From: Lapidilactobacillus luobeiensis | GTDB taxonomy: Bacteria > Bacillota > Bacilli > Lactobacillales > Lactobacillaceae | Direction: 5' to 3' | Assembly (NCBI RefSeq): GCF_024345205.1 | Contig: NZ_BROC01000006.1 | Coordinates: forward strand, 62,001-126,000 | DNA length: 64,000 bases | Part shown: positions 33,524-42,088 of the stretch, one piece after another | How positions within the stretch are numbered: the stretch's first letter is position 1 | Layout: every line of letters begins with the position of its first letter | Notes under the pieces: generated by a model | The model's database searches: none | Seen by the model: the letters and a program-made list of their open reading frames with translations, nothing else | What the model was told of the DNA's origin: nothing | Position numbers and translations under genes: made by a program

Positions 33524-33940
33524 ATGGTAGAAGCAGTTGAAACCGAATCCACTGAGGAAGTTGAAACCAAGGCCGGTGCACAGGCTGAAGTGATAGATAC
33601 AACCGAATCGGAAGAAAGCAAAGCTACTGATGCTGACAAAATCGTTGAGAAGCTCCAGAAGCGGATTGGCAAAGAGCAGTCCGAGAAGAACGACTTCGAA
33701 GGTAAATACGAAGCTGCCATGAAGCAGATCGACGCTTTGCAAAAGGGTGATGATCCAAACAAGGAAACTGAGCCCGATGAGAATCAAAAGAAGATCAGTG
33801 CGCTGGAAGCGCAGATCAAGCGCCAAGACATGTGCGATCAAGCCCGTACCGTTATCACAGATGCGGGTTTTTCTGTGCCCAACAGTTTGCTGAGGGCTTT
33901 GATGCCACACAGAAAAATAGAGAAATCAGTACAATTTTAA
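33524..33940 (+). pseudogene. scaffold protein, C-terminally truncated
   Basis: From ATG 33524 (TGGAGGTG upstream) the frame encodes an acidic N-terminus (VEAVETESTEEVETKAGAQA), a coiled-coil QKRIGKEQSEKNDFEGKYEA and the segment MCDQARTVITDAGFSVPNSL that corresponds to the DUF4355 scaffold core. After about residue 125 the family sequence stops and 12 unrelated codons lead to a TAA, so a deletion joined it to foreign sequence near 33900. No Prp motif is present at the N-terminus here. Confidence 0.7.
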
Positions 33941-33956
33941 ATTTTAGACCTATTAA

Positions 33957-34011
33957 AAAGAGCTTGACCCAAAATCTAGTGTAATTGCTAGAGAAGGGTC
34001 AAACTCTTTTT
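33957..34011. terminator. bidirectional terminator
   Basis: AAAGAG-C-TTGACCC pairs with GGGTCAA-A-CTCTTT, with T runs on both strands. It separates the phage remnants from the minus-strand nuclease gene. Confidence 0.85.
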
Positions 34012-34188
34012 GGCTGGCTTGAGTGAGTTATCGGTTTTAGTGGTGGATTAGCCGAAACCGGACGTTTTGGACCGTCTGGGCTTCAGACAACGGATAAAGC
34101 CGTGAGTGACAGGTGATGCTGTCCTTGTCGCGATCTAGCCAACACAATCGTTTGGCAATGGTGTGTGAGCTTCACAGATTTGGTTTTC

Positions 34189-35415
34189 TTACCAACAAAC
34201 TTGGCAAGGGGTCAGGCCCTGACTTTTTGCGTCTTGTAGGGTTGTTTTAGTAAAAGTACCGTTGCCGTGGGCATATTTGTGATATCGCTTGCCAGTTGGG
34301 GTGACAAAAACAACTTGGCCGGTGGGTGTGGTGGTCTGGGAGCTGTTGGCCGTCTGGCTACTACTATTCTGGCTGGGCTGAGTGGTGGCACTGCCAGCGC
34401 TGGCCGTGCCTGTCGAACCGGTTGCCTGACCGACATTACTGGAGCCATCGGCGTAATTTAGGGTGACCCCACTTTGGACGTTGAAGATATAAACGTTGAA
34501 AGAGATGGCTTGACTGCTGACCGATTGCGCCATCATATGAACACCACGGGCCAGAAGCTCGTTACCGCGAAAAACCGGCGTTACCGAATAACGGACATAA
34601 TTCTGACTGTTTTGCTCGAGATAGGCCTTGACGTCCATTTCGTAGCGCAACATTTCTGGGCTGTTCAATTGACGGGTGCCAGTAATGAGATTCTTCCAAT
34701 TGGCGTTTTCGCCCGCTAGAGCCCAGCCGATCAAATGAGAGCGGTTGAAGAGATAGCCGCCGCTGATTTTCTTATTTTTCCAGCCAGTCGGGGTCACTTC
34801 ACTGATGCTACCACGTTTGCCCTTGGGCATGATGCTTTGGTTGAGCATCGCCTCAGCGGTGGTCGCACGGTTAAGCCGATCAAGATCGCCGTATTTCTCC
34901 CAAGCGCCCGCGTCCAGACTTAGATCCGCACTGGAAAATGTTGGTTTGCCTTGATTGATGTTGATTGTTTGCGTCCCTTGATAGGTCAGACTGGCTAGAT
35001 TGTTATTGCTTTGTTCGAGTTTGGCTTCGGCAGCCTTGCTCTCTGCCGCGGCTTTTTCTGTGGCTGCTTTAATTGATGAAGCTTTAGCTGCCGCCTCTTT
35101 TGAACTTCTTGCCGCGCTACGGGAACTGGCTTCAGCGGCCTTCTTTGCTTTTTCGGCAGTTTTGGAACTGGACTTTGCTGCCACTCGCCGACTAGAAATA
35201 TTGACAGCGTTATCCGCGGCGGCTTGCTGGTCTTGGGCTGTCTTGACTTGGCCATTGGCAGTCGCGCCTCCTAAGAACAGGACGACTCCAGCCACCGCCA
35301 AAATGGCGGCGGGTTTGGTGGGTCGCCGATTTTTTCGGCGCTTTAACCAAGTGATCATACCATAGGGAATCAGCAACATGCCGATCATTGCAATCAGAAT
35401 CGTGAATGTATACAT
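34189..35415 (-). CDS. membrane-anchored/secreted DNA/RNA non-specific endonuclease
   Basis: 408 residues from ATG 35415 (AGGAATA upstream). Two N-terminal membrane segments (FTILIAMIGMLLIPYGMITW and AAILAVAGVVLFLGGATANG) are followed by an A/K/S-rich coiled segment. The nuclease domain spans about 150-300 with KISGGYLFNRSHLIGWALAG (the catalytic His sits in NRSHL, in place of DRGH) and the metal-binding Asn in LITGTRQLNSPEM. After a serine/threonine-rich linker comes a C-terminal motif VTPTGKRYHKYAHGNG...TPCQVC, a common surface-protein tail. It is like EndA/streptodornase-type enzymes that degrade extracellular DNA or take part in DNA uptake. Base composition is chromosomal, so it seems to be a host gene. 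Confidence 0.8.
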   Translation of the reverse strand: MYTFTILIAMIGMLLIPYGMITWLKRRKNRRPTKPAAILAVAGVVLFLGGATANGQVKTAQDQQAAADNAVNISSRRVAAKSSSKTAEKAKKAAEASSRSAARSSKEAAAKASSIKAATEKAAAESKAAEAKLEQSNNNLASLTYQGTQTININQGKPTFSSADLSLDAGAWEKYGDLDRLNRATTAEAMLNQSIMPKGKRGSISEVTPTGWKNKKISGGYLFNRSHLIGWALAGENANWKNLITGTRQLNSPEMLRYEMDVKAYLEQNSQNYVRYSVTPVFRGNELLARGVHMMAQSVSSQAISFNVYIFNVQSGVTLNYADGSSNVGQATGSTGTASAGSATTQPSQNSSSQTANSSQTTTPTGQVVFVTPTGKRYHKYAHGNGTFTKTTLQDAKSQGLTPCQVCW

Positions 35416-35761
35416 CTCATTATTCCTCCATTATTGCTTGAGTATCGTTCAAGAAAATTTGCAAATATTGGTCCACTAAGCTGAATCGTCAAACGGCCTT
35501 ACCCAAGTTCGCGCAAGTTTGATGTATTTAGTATTTACTTGAAAGATCCGGTTGCTAACCTCGCTGAAATGTGGGAGTCGAACCGCTTCGATTCCTAGGC
35601 GGTACTTACTATTTCTATTATAAGGGCTACCACTGAGTAAAGATAGGCTAGCTGGGTAAAGTGGTAGCATCGACGAAAATTCGAGGGAACTTTTCTGAGA
35701 AAGTTGAAACCTGTGTAATTTTAGTGACGATTTCATTAAGCCATCTGATGCATCCAAAGAT
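35416..35761. other. intergenic region between nuclease and toxin remnant
   Basis: About 345 bases with no gene. A short palindrome GAATCGAAGCGGTTC-like (35576-35596) is present. The divergent nuclease promoter should lie at the left part; no clear -35/-10 is found. The left break of the toxin remnant lies near 35750. Confidence 0.4.
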
Positions 35762-36196
35762 TTGGATTCCTTTCAGAACATGAAGTATAATGAACTTGAT
35801 AACTGGAATATGACGAAATTAGACGTACTACGTCGACAGTTACTAGTAGCTGACCCACATTTAGCATTGCCGAGTGCTGATGTTGCAACAATTGCAAGTG
35901 AGAAGATGACGAAATATTTATTCGATCTGGATAATAACCGTGGTATTGCCAAGGGGATATTGATTGCTAAACGTGCGGGGTATGATATCAATAATTACCC
36001 AGAGCTAATTGCTGAAATTTTGAAGCGTGCTGATAAGTATCCAGTTAGTTTAAAGCGTATTGATCAATATGGCGGTCATTACGAGCAAAAGATAGTCTTA
36101 TATGGCCAAAAAGGACAGCTCAGTAATATGGTTGTTGGCTGGACGGTAAACGAAGGAAAAACCTGGATGGCTACTGCTTATTTAGAGGAGGTGTGA
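35762..36196 (+). pseudogene. orphan DUF6883 toxin domain (minor head 3' fragment)
   Basis: 144 codons, with no good ribosome site at the first usable start. From WNMTKLDVLRRQLLVADPHL and ALPSADVATIASEKMTKYLF the sequence parallels the C-terminus of the intact minor head protein (DWQLTKLDYQRKERLLNNSD, LRLPNADGATIDNRKFTEYL), through YEQKIVLYGQKGQLSNMVVG to the end. The minor head part is missing, so this is a displaced cassette tip that could be used only after recombination. Divergence from the intact copy is large, implying a different specificity or age. Confidence 0.75.
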
Positions 36197-36199
36197 TAA

Positions 36200-36379
36200 A
36201 TGACTATCCATGAGTTTGATAACATTATTTTAAAGGATGGACGTAAGGCTGCGATTGTCGAAGTTTATTCACCGATTGAATTTGAAGCAGACGTCGATAT
36301 TGGCACAGATGAATGGGAAACAATTCCAATAACAATTCATGATATAGCTGAAGTTACGTATTCGTCTGCAAGCACTTGA
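36200..36379 (+). CDS. second DUF4926-like immunity protein
   Basis: 59 residues from ATG 36200, preceded by GAGGAGG inside the toxin fragment. FDNIILKDGRKAAIVEVYSP and ITIHDIAEV align with the immunity protein at 8511 (YDGVLLKDGREAIIIEKFDD, ITIDDIQKV). Retained intact while its toxin is a fragment, it could protect the lysogen against related phages or siblings carrying that toxin. Confidence 0.75.
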   Translation: MTIHEFDNIILKDGRKAAIVEVYSPIEFEADVDIGTDEWETIPITIHDIAEVTYSSAST

Positions 36380-36403
36380 TCATAACGATTGAGTGCTATT
36401 TTT
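36371..36403 (+). terminator. cassette-end terminator, junction motif copy
   Basis: AGCACTTGATC/GATTGAGTGCT (11 pairs, two wobble), ATTTTTATACCC. It overlaps the last codons of the immunity gene. Confidence 0.75.
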
Positions 36404-36428
36404 ATACCCAAAATTAGGAGGAAACATC

Positions 36429-36617
36429 ATGGAATTAATCATATTTACAAATAACGGACAAACTTATCACTATAGTGGAGTGACTGATTTTCAGCCAACG
36501 ACCACTGGATTTAGTTTTACGTATGTCGGCAAAGCGACCGGTGTTACTCACCAAGCTGTCTTTAATAATACGTCCACAGCGGGTTATGCTATTGTACCGA
36601 CCGAATCAGTAGAATAG
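36429..36617 (+). CDS. small cassette protein, paralogue of 33022
   Basis: 62 residues from ATG 36429 with AGGAGG upstream. See the paralogue at 33022 for the shared blocks; both have the order NGQT..Y-V..F.-F.Y.G.AT-V...AVFNN. Beta-rich, no membrane segment. It follows the immunity gene via the junction terminator, and precedes a scaffold start, the order expected for the head cassette. Function unknown. Confidence 0.6.
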   Translation: MELIIFTNNGQTYHYSGVTDFQPTTTGFSFTYVGKATGVTHQAVFNNTSTAGYAIVPTESVE

Positions 36618-36838
36618 TTAGGCAGAGTATCGATGCAGGGAGGGATTGGGTACATTACTTTTGGCCGTTTGCGCAATATCGTTTCTGCGACTTACATTTA
36701 AAATTTGACTTGGTCATGTCATTAAACTAACCGAAATTAAATGTGTGTGGGACGCCATTTTGCGAGCAAAATCATTGGTGTGCGCAGGTTAGAAGAATCT
36801 TTTTGAAAGCAATTAAATTGGACCTAGATAATTTAGTC

Positions 36839-36934
36839 ATGAATTTACAACATTTTGCGGAAAATAGCGGGACGGCTGACACTGATAATGTTGATGGCGG
36901 TAGTCAAGATGGTAATGCTGACATGATGGTGTGA
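36839..36934 (+). pseudogene. scaffold N-terminal fragment with Prp motif
   Basis: 31 codons beginning MNLQHFAENSGTADTDNVDG, the Prp-type leader plus the acidic linker that starts the scaffold of the intact prophage (LDLQRFADDSGSDG). The reading then breaks in a stop, the rest being lost. This is the right-most phage remnant, about 70 bases before the chromosomal promoter at 37004. Confidence 0.6.
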
Positions 36935-37003
36935 ATCCAGATAAGCAGGCTGATCATATTTAAGGTACTACTAAAGACTGTGGTAGCGACTTGCACTTAG
37001 CGA

Positions 37004-37032
37004 TTGACATTTCCTAGAAAGTCTAATATATT
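37004..37032 (+). promoter_or_regulatory. promoter of the two-component operon
   Basis: TTGACA (37004-37009), 17 bases, TATATT (37027-37032); a near-consensus sigma-A promoter with transcript start near 37039. Confidence 0.8.
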
Positions 37033-37050
37033 AAAACAATATGAGAGATT

Positions 37051-37112
37051 GTCTGGCGGGAATCGATGTCTTATGTTAAAATACTAGCAGCGATAGGATT
37101 GATTCTCCAGAC
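37051..37112 (+). promoter_or_regulatory. leader stem-loop before the response regulator
   Basis: GTCTGG (37051-37056) and GAATC (37060-37064) pair with GATTC (37101-37105) and CCAGAC (37107-37112). The structure lies wholly in the 5' leader, with no T run, so it might affect mRNA stability or translation rather than termination. Confidence 0.45.
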
Positions 37113-37131
37113 AGAGTTTGTTGTAAATATA

Positions 37132-37842
37132 ATGGGGGTGTCTAAATTAGACTCGAGTAAGAAGATTTTAATAATCGAAGATGAGAAAAACTTAGCCCGT
37201 TTTTTAGACTTGGAATTGTCTCATGAAGGTTATGAAACCAAGGTTGAAGGTAATGGTCGAGCAGGGTTGGATCTAGCTTTGAAAGAAGACTGGGATGTGA
37301 TCTTGCTTGATTTGATGTTACCTGATTTGAATGGGTTTGAGGTTTGTCGTCGGGTGCGCAAGGAAAAATCCACGCCGATCATTATGGTCACGGCCAAAGA
37401 TTCCGTGTTAGATCGGGTCGCTGGTTTAGATGATGGCGCGGATGATTATTTGGTGAAGCCTTTCGCGATCGAAGAACTATTGGCGCGGTTACGGGCTTTG
37501 ATCCGGCGGTCTGATATGGAACGGCAATCCCGTGCGTCTCAACAGAAACAGATCGTTTTCCGCGATTTGATCATTGAACCGCAGACACGGACTGTGATCC
37601 GTGGCAACGAGATCATTCAACTCTCTAAGCGGGAATCATCTTTATTGATGATTTTGGTAGAAAATGCCAACACTGTTGTTGCCCGTGATGAACTTTTGCG
37701 GCAAGTTTGGGGCTACAATGAGCAAGTCGCGACCAATGTTGTTGATGTTTATGTTCGATACCTGCGCAATAAGATCGATCGGCCTAATCGCCGCAGCTAC
37801 ATCCAAACGGTCCGGGGCACGGGCTATGTCATGCATTCCTAG
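37132..37842 (+). CDS. OmpR/PhoB-family response regulator (ArlR/CsrR-like)
   Basis: 236 residues from ATG 37132; the frame extends further upstream but that part overlaps the leader stem. No good ribosome site decides between ATG 37132 and GTG 37138. Receiver domain with acidic pocket ED (16-17), phospho-acceptor D60 (LLDLMLPDLNG), and the lysine in VKPF; winged-helix output domain from about 135, with the VWGYNEQVATNVVDVYVRYL recognition region. It pairs with the kinase encoded 10 bases downstream. The N-terminus KILIIEDEKNLARF is close to ArlR-type regulators. Confidence 0.88.
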   Translation: MGVSKLDSSKKILIIEDEKNLARFLDLELSHEGYETKVEGNGRAGLDLALKEDWDVILLDLMLPDLNGFEVCRRVRKEKSTPIIMVTAKDSVLDRVAGLDDGADDYLVKPFAIEELLARLRALIRRSDMERQSRASQQKQIVFRDLIIEPQTRTVIRGNEIIQLSKRESSLLMILVENANTVVARDELLRQVWGYNEQVATNVVDVYVRYLRNKIDRPNRRSYIQTVRGTGYVMHS

Positions 37843-37851
37843 GTGTAGCTT

Positions 37852-39396
37852 ATGGCAGAGAAACGTGTGCAAGAAACCACTCAACCAAAAAAAAGAATGC
37901 GTTTAACTTTGCGAGTTAAATGGTCAGCCGCTGTTGGCCTGACCATTTTTTTTACATTCGTGATTTTCGCTAGTATCATTTATGCGACTTTCAGCAATAA
38001 TCTATTGGCCCAAGAGAAAACAGCGACGGCAGAAACGACAAAGTTGGTAACTGATCGGCTTAGCACGGTCAAAAAAAATCTAACGATTGCCAAAGTCGTG
38101 CCGTTGATGACGCCGGAATATTATCAAAATGAAGGGGTCGATGGCGCTAGTACAAATCAGAATAATTCCGATCCATTTTATGAGGATTCGGTTTTTAATC
38201 AGTTGTCCCGTTCTGACTTATCAGTGGCTATTTATAATCGTCAAAAAGAGCAAGTTTTCATTTCACGGGACACCACGATCAAATTTAAAGCAGTGACCAA
38301 AAGGACTCAACAGATCGTTCAGGCTGAAGGACGTCGGGTGATCGTTACCACGATCCCGGTCTATGGACGCGCGACTCAACGGCTGACTGGCTATGTAATG
38401 TTGGTCAATCGGATGGATAGCCTTTACCACGCGACCCAAGAATTACGCTGGCAAATGATCATTTTGATCGCGGTAGCGGTTCTTTTCAGTGGCAGTATTG
38501 GCTATATCATTGTGCATCGGCTCTTGAAACGGCTCAATTTGATCTCTAAAACGATTCGCACGATCGATCAGGCGCCGGAATCAACGGCGCGGATCCCGAA
38601 ATTATCAGGTAATGATGAAATCAGTGATCTGGCGCAACAGTTCAATAGCATGTTGGATCAGATCCAACAATACATTGAACAGCAAAAGCAATTTGTCGGC
38701 GATGTTTCCCACGAGTTACGAACGCCGGTAGCGGTGATCCAGGGGCATTTGCAACTCTTGAATCGTTGGGGTAAAGATGATCCGGAAGTTTTGGCAGAAT
38801 CCTTAGCGGCGGCCACCCAAGAAGCCACTCGGATGAATTCGCTGATCGAGGAAATGCTACAATTAACGCGTGCCGAACAAGTCGAGTTGAAATCCGTCCA
38901 TGAAGTGGCGGATGTTCCAGCGGTGATTGCCCAGGTAGTTGATAATATTCAAATGTTGCATCCCGATTTCTTAGTACAAGCTGATGTGGAATTGCCTGCA
39001 GGGATCACAGTACGGATGAACCGCCACCATTTGGAACAGATCCTGATCATTCTGTTGGATAATGCGGTCAAGTATTCTGCCACCCGTAAGGAAGTTCATT
39101 TGGGCGCTGATCGGGGCCAGCACAATATCCATATCGTGGTCCAAGACTTTGGCTTAGGTATTTCGGCGCAAGATCAGCAGCGGATCTTTAATCGCTTTTA
39201 TCGGGTGGACAAAGCACGTTCACGGGAGCGCGGCGGAAATGGTCTTGGCTTGTCGATCGCTTATCGTTTGGTCAAGGCTTACGGTGGGGATTTGACTGTG
39301 GAGAGCGTGGAGAATTCTGGCTCTTTGTTTAAAGTCTCATTGCCGCTTGACCCGGAAATCGAACCGGCGGAGAATCAGTCGGAGCTAGATCAATAG
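37852..39396 (+). CDS. sensor histidine kinase (ArlS-like)
   Basis: 514 residues from ATG 37852. Membrane segments about 24-50 and 200-222 flank an extracytoplasmic sensor of about 150 residues. A HAMP linker follows, then HisKA with GDVSHELRTPVAVIQGHLQL (phosphorylated His about 286) and the ATPase with NAVKYS, DFGLGIS and GNGLGLSIAYRL. It phosphorylates the regulator encoded just upstream. The acidic C-terminal tail is unremarkable. The signal sensed is unknown. Confidence 0.9.
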   Translation: MAEKRVQETTQPKKRMRLTLRVKWSAAVGLTIFFTFVIFASIIYATFSNNLLAQEKTATAETTKLVTDRLSTVKKNLTIAKVVPLMTPEYYQNEGVDGASTNQNNSDPFYEDSVFNQLSRSDLSVAIYNRQKEQVFISRDTTIKFKAVTKRTQQIVQAEGRRVIVTTIPVYGRATQRLTGYVMLVNRMDSLYHATQELRWQMIILIAVAVLFSGSIGYIIVHRLLKRLNLISKTIRTIDQAPESTARIPKLSGNDEISDLAQQFNSMLDQIQQYIEQQKQFVGDVSHELRTPVAVIQGHLQLLNRWGKDDPEVLAESLAAATQEATRMNSLIEEMLQLTRAEQVELKSVHEVADVPAVIAQVVDNIQMLHPDFLVQADVELPAGITVRMNRHHLEQILIILLDNAVKYSATRKEVHLGADRGQHNIHIVVQDFGLGISAQDQQRIFNRFYRVDKARSRERGGNGLGLSIAYRLVKAYGGDLTVESVENSGSLFKVSLPLDPEIEPAENQSELDQ

Positions 39397-39435
39397 GGAT
39401 GTAGCAATGGAAAACTGAAGAAATGGGGAATAACG

Positions 39436-39714
39436 ATGCGTGAAGGTGTGGCGATGACCGTGCGCGGCCGGGTCCAAGGGGTCGGCTTTCGCTGGATGAC
39501 CAAGATGGTCGCTGATCAATTGCAGATCGTCGGGATCACTCGCAATAATGATGATGGTTCCGTTTATATTGAAGCAAGTGGTGAAGCCGAGGACTTGCGA
39601 AAGTTTATCGCGGCGGTCAAGGCGTCGCCAACACCCAGCGGTCGCGTTGATGAAGTCGCGATCGCAGCCTTGACACCCGCGCCAGCCTTAGGGAAATTCC
39701 GTGTGGTCGGTTAA
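39436..39714 (+). CDS. acyP: acylphosphatase
   Basis: 92 residues from ATG 39436. VRGRVQGVGFRWMTKMVADQ holds the catalytic Arg and the phosphate loop, and ITRNNDDGSVYIEASG the catalytic Asn. It hydrolyses carboxyl-phosphate bonds, e.g. of acyl phosphates. Its position before yidC is common in lactobacilli. Confidence 0.92.
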   Translation: MREGVAMTVRGRVQGVGFRWMTKMVADQLQIVGITRNNDDGSVYIEASGEAEDLRKFIAAVKASPTPSGRVDEVAIAALTPAPALGKFRVVG

Positions 39715-39975
39715 TTGAATAGGTTCTGGGAATTTTAAGTAGCTGGCACAAAGCAACAGTTCTGTTTTTGCGCGGTTAGCTGTTGACCCCCTGTGATCAA
39801 GGGTAAAATCGGTTCAAAAATTCAGTCTTTAGCCGGATTTTAGGTGACTAATAAAAAATCAACTGGTATTCTGTGCTGAGATTCGGTATAGTGGTTTTTG
39901 AGAATGTTTCCGTGTTTTACCCTGACGTGATCTTAAAGGCGAGCACGGATTTTGGAAAAAGGGGAATCTCAACGA

Positions 39976-40935
39976 ATGAAAAACAAGCGTAAAGCGTTGC
40001 AGCTGAGTGGTTTAGCGGCAGCAATGCTGCTTCTTTTAAGCGGTTGTGCTAATGCCGCTTCTTATACGAACGCCAGGCCACCTTCAAGTGGACTCTATGG
40101 CCTGATTTTTAAATATTTGGCGACACCAATGCAGTCCGTGATCCAGTGGTTTGGTGATTTGATCGGCGGCTCGAATAGTTTCGGCTGGGGCGTGATCTTG
40201 ATTACATTAGCCGTGCAGTTACTATTGTTGCCTTTGCGATTGAGTCAAATGGAGAAATCGACCAAACAAACGGAAAAAATGAAAGCGATCAAGCCGCAAA
40301 CTGATTTGATCCAAGCTTATCGTTCCAAGGCGACTCAGGCTGAGGCAGCCCAGCTAAGTCAACTGACGATGAAAGTCTATCAAGAAAATCATTTGAGTAT
40401 GACGGGCGCGATGGGCTGTTTACCGCTACTTTTACAGATTCCGATCATGGCAGGTCTTTATGAAGCGGTCCAATTCTCTCCTGAGATCGCCAAGGCGACT
40501 TTCTTTGGGATCTCTTTAGGGCAACGCAGTATTCTGATTGCGGTGATCGCGACTTTGCTCTATGCCGTGCAGTCGGGGCTGTCGATTTTGATCACACCGA
40601 AAGAGCAACGTAAGCAAATGATGACGATGATGATCTTGAGTCCAGCGATGACGTTCTTTATCAGTATCGTCGCGCCAGCAGGCTTAGGTTTGTACTTCTT
40701 TGCTACAGCGATCATCGGTGTCGTGCAACAATTGATCACCAACTATGTGATCACGCCTAAGATCCGCCGCGAGGTCGATATCGAGTTGAAAGAACATCCG
40801 ATCGTCACGGTCGTTGATGAGAACACCTTCGCGGATTGGCATGCGAATAAAACGCAAGCAACACCGGAAAATCAGGCCAATCACGAGAATAACCGGGCTC
40901 GTAATGCCGGTAAGCAACAACGCCCTCGTCAATAA
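39976..40935 (+). CDS. yidC: membrane protein insertase YidC (lipoprotein)
   Basis: 319 residues if started at ATG 39976; a TTG at 39952 in the same frame is less likely since AAAGGGG lies between. The N-terminus is a lipoprotein signal with LLLLSGC, lipidation at Cys24. Five further membrane segments and the conserved GWGVILITLAVQLLLLPLRL and GAMGCLPLLLQIPIMAGLYE mark the YidC/Oxa1 core. The charged C-terminal tail (about 260-319) binds ribosomes. It inserts and folds membrane proteins with or without SecYEG. A strong terminator follows. Confidence 0.92.
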   Translation: MKNKRKALQLSGLAAAMLLLLSGCANAASYTNARPPSSGLYGLIFKYLATPMQSVIQWFGDLIGGSNSFGWGVILITLAVQLLLLPLRLSQMEKSTKQTEKMKAIKPQTDLIQAYRSKATQAEAAQLSQLTMKVYQENHLSMTGAMGCLPLLLQIPIMAGLYEAVQFSPEIAKATFFGISLGQRSILIAVIATLLYAVQSGLSILITPKEQRKQMMTMMILSPAMTFFISIVAPAGLGLYFFATAIIGVVQQLITNYVITPKIRREVDIELKEHPIVTVVDENTFADWHANKTQATPENQANHENNRARNAGKQQRPRQ

Positions 40936-40959
40936 ACGATAATTAGTTTGTAAGGGACA

Positions 40960-41005
40960 AACGCGTTCTGATCGACCATCTAACTGGTGATCAGCGCGTT
41001 TTTTT
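40960..41005 (+). terminator. terminator after yidC
   Basis: AACGCGTTCTGATC with GATCAGCGCGTT, two unpaired T, then TTTTTT. Confidence 0.85.
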
Positions 41006-41185
41006 GCGCCTGCGAAGATGATCATTGTAGACGCTTACTTCCCGCGCCGCTCGGCAATAAGGCGTAGGGATGTTCGATCGACAACGGTGTTCGATACACC
41101 GGTCCATGCTGATTTTTATGCTTAAACTGCACAAAGTCACTGGTCGTGGTAGAATAAGTTGAGAATGTAAAAAGGAATGACGCAG

Positions 41186-41992
41186 ATGCTAACGATCGAT
41201 TCACCAAAAAATGACCGGATCAAAGAGATCCGCAAATTGCAACAGAAGAAATATCGCGAACAAACTGGGACCTTTCTGCTGGAAGGCTGGCATTCGTTGA
41301 AAGAGGCGCTGCACTCAGATCAGGCGACTGTTTTAACGATCCTAGCGATCCCGGCGCACTGGTCGACGATCAACACGGAGTTAGCTCAGAGCGATGTGCA
41401 AAGCAATGTGATCGAATTGGTGACGATCAGTCAACGCGTCGCCGAAGCGCTGCGGACAACGACGACCACGGACGGTTATTTCGCAGTGCTTCGATTGCCC
41501 CAGCTGGATGGGCCAGAGTCTGACCAGCTAGAGCGGCCTTGGCTAGTATTGGATCACGTTCAAGATCCAGGTAACGCTGGAACCATGGTGCGAACTGCTG
41601 ATGCGGCTGGTTTTGCAGGTGTGGTGTTTAGTGAAGGCGCGATCGATCCTTGGAATAGTAAAACCATCCGATCCATGCAGGGGAGCGAATTTCATTTACC
41701 GGTCGTGACCACCGCCGATGTGGCGCAATGGTTGCAGACCAAAAAAGCGCAAGGCTATCGTTTGCTGGGGACTTTAGTCGATCAAAGCGCCACTGATATC
41801 CGTCAGTGTCACTTAGACGATCCCCGCTATTGTTTGGTCATGGGTAATGAGGCGCACGGCCTGACGCCAAGTCTTGCCACACAGATGGATATGAATCTTT
41901 ATTTGCCGATCTTTGGGCAGGCGGAGTCCTTGAATGTGGCGATCGCCGCCGCCGTTTTGATGTATCAATTACAGCTTCAAGTTAAAGACTAA
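41186..41992 (+). CDS. SpoU/TrmH-family RNA 2'-O-methyltransferase
   Basis: 268 residues from ATG 41186, which lies nine bases behind AAGGA; the ATG at 41177 is too close to it. N-terminal substrate-binding region (NDRIKEIRKLQQKKYREQTG, FLLEGWHSLKEAL), then the SPOUT knot: LDHVQDPGNAGTMVRTADAA, VMGNEAHGL and ESLNVAIAAAVLMYQL. It transfers methyl from SAM to a ribose 2'-OH in rRNA (YsgA/RlmB-like). Often found before pheST in lactobacilli, as here. Confidence 0.9.
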   Translation: MLTIDSPKNDRIKEIRKLQQKKYREQTGTFLLEGWHSLKEALHSDQATVLTILAIPAHWSTINTELAQSDVQSNVIELVTISQRVAEALRTTTTTDGYFAVLRLPQLDGPESDQLERPWLVLDHVQDPGNAGTMVRTADAAGFAGVVFSEGAIDPWNSKTIRSMQGSEFHLPVVTTADVAQWLQTKKAQGYRLLGTLVDQSATDIRQCHLDDPRYCLVMGNEAHGLTPSLATQMDMNLYLPIFGQAESLNVAIAAAVLMYQLQLQVKD

Positions 41993-42088
41993 GTTAAGGT
42001 AAGTCAGAAAAGTTTATTTTTCCGGGAAAAGTTGGTACAATGTTCCCAATTGAAGTTGGCCCGATTGTCTTCGTAAGGGAGCGTTTGC

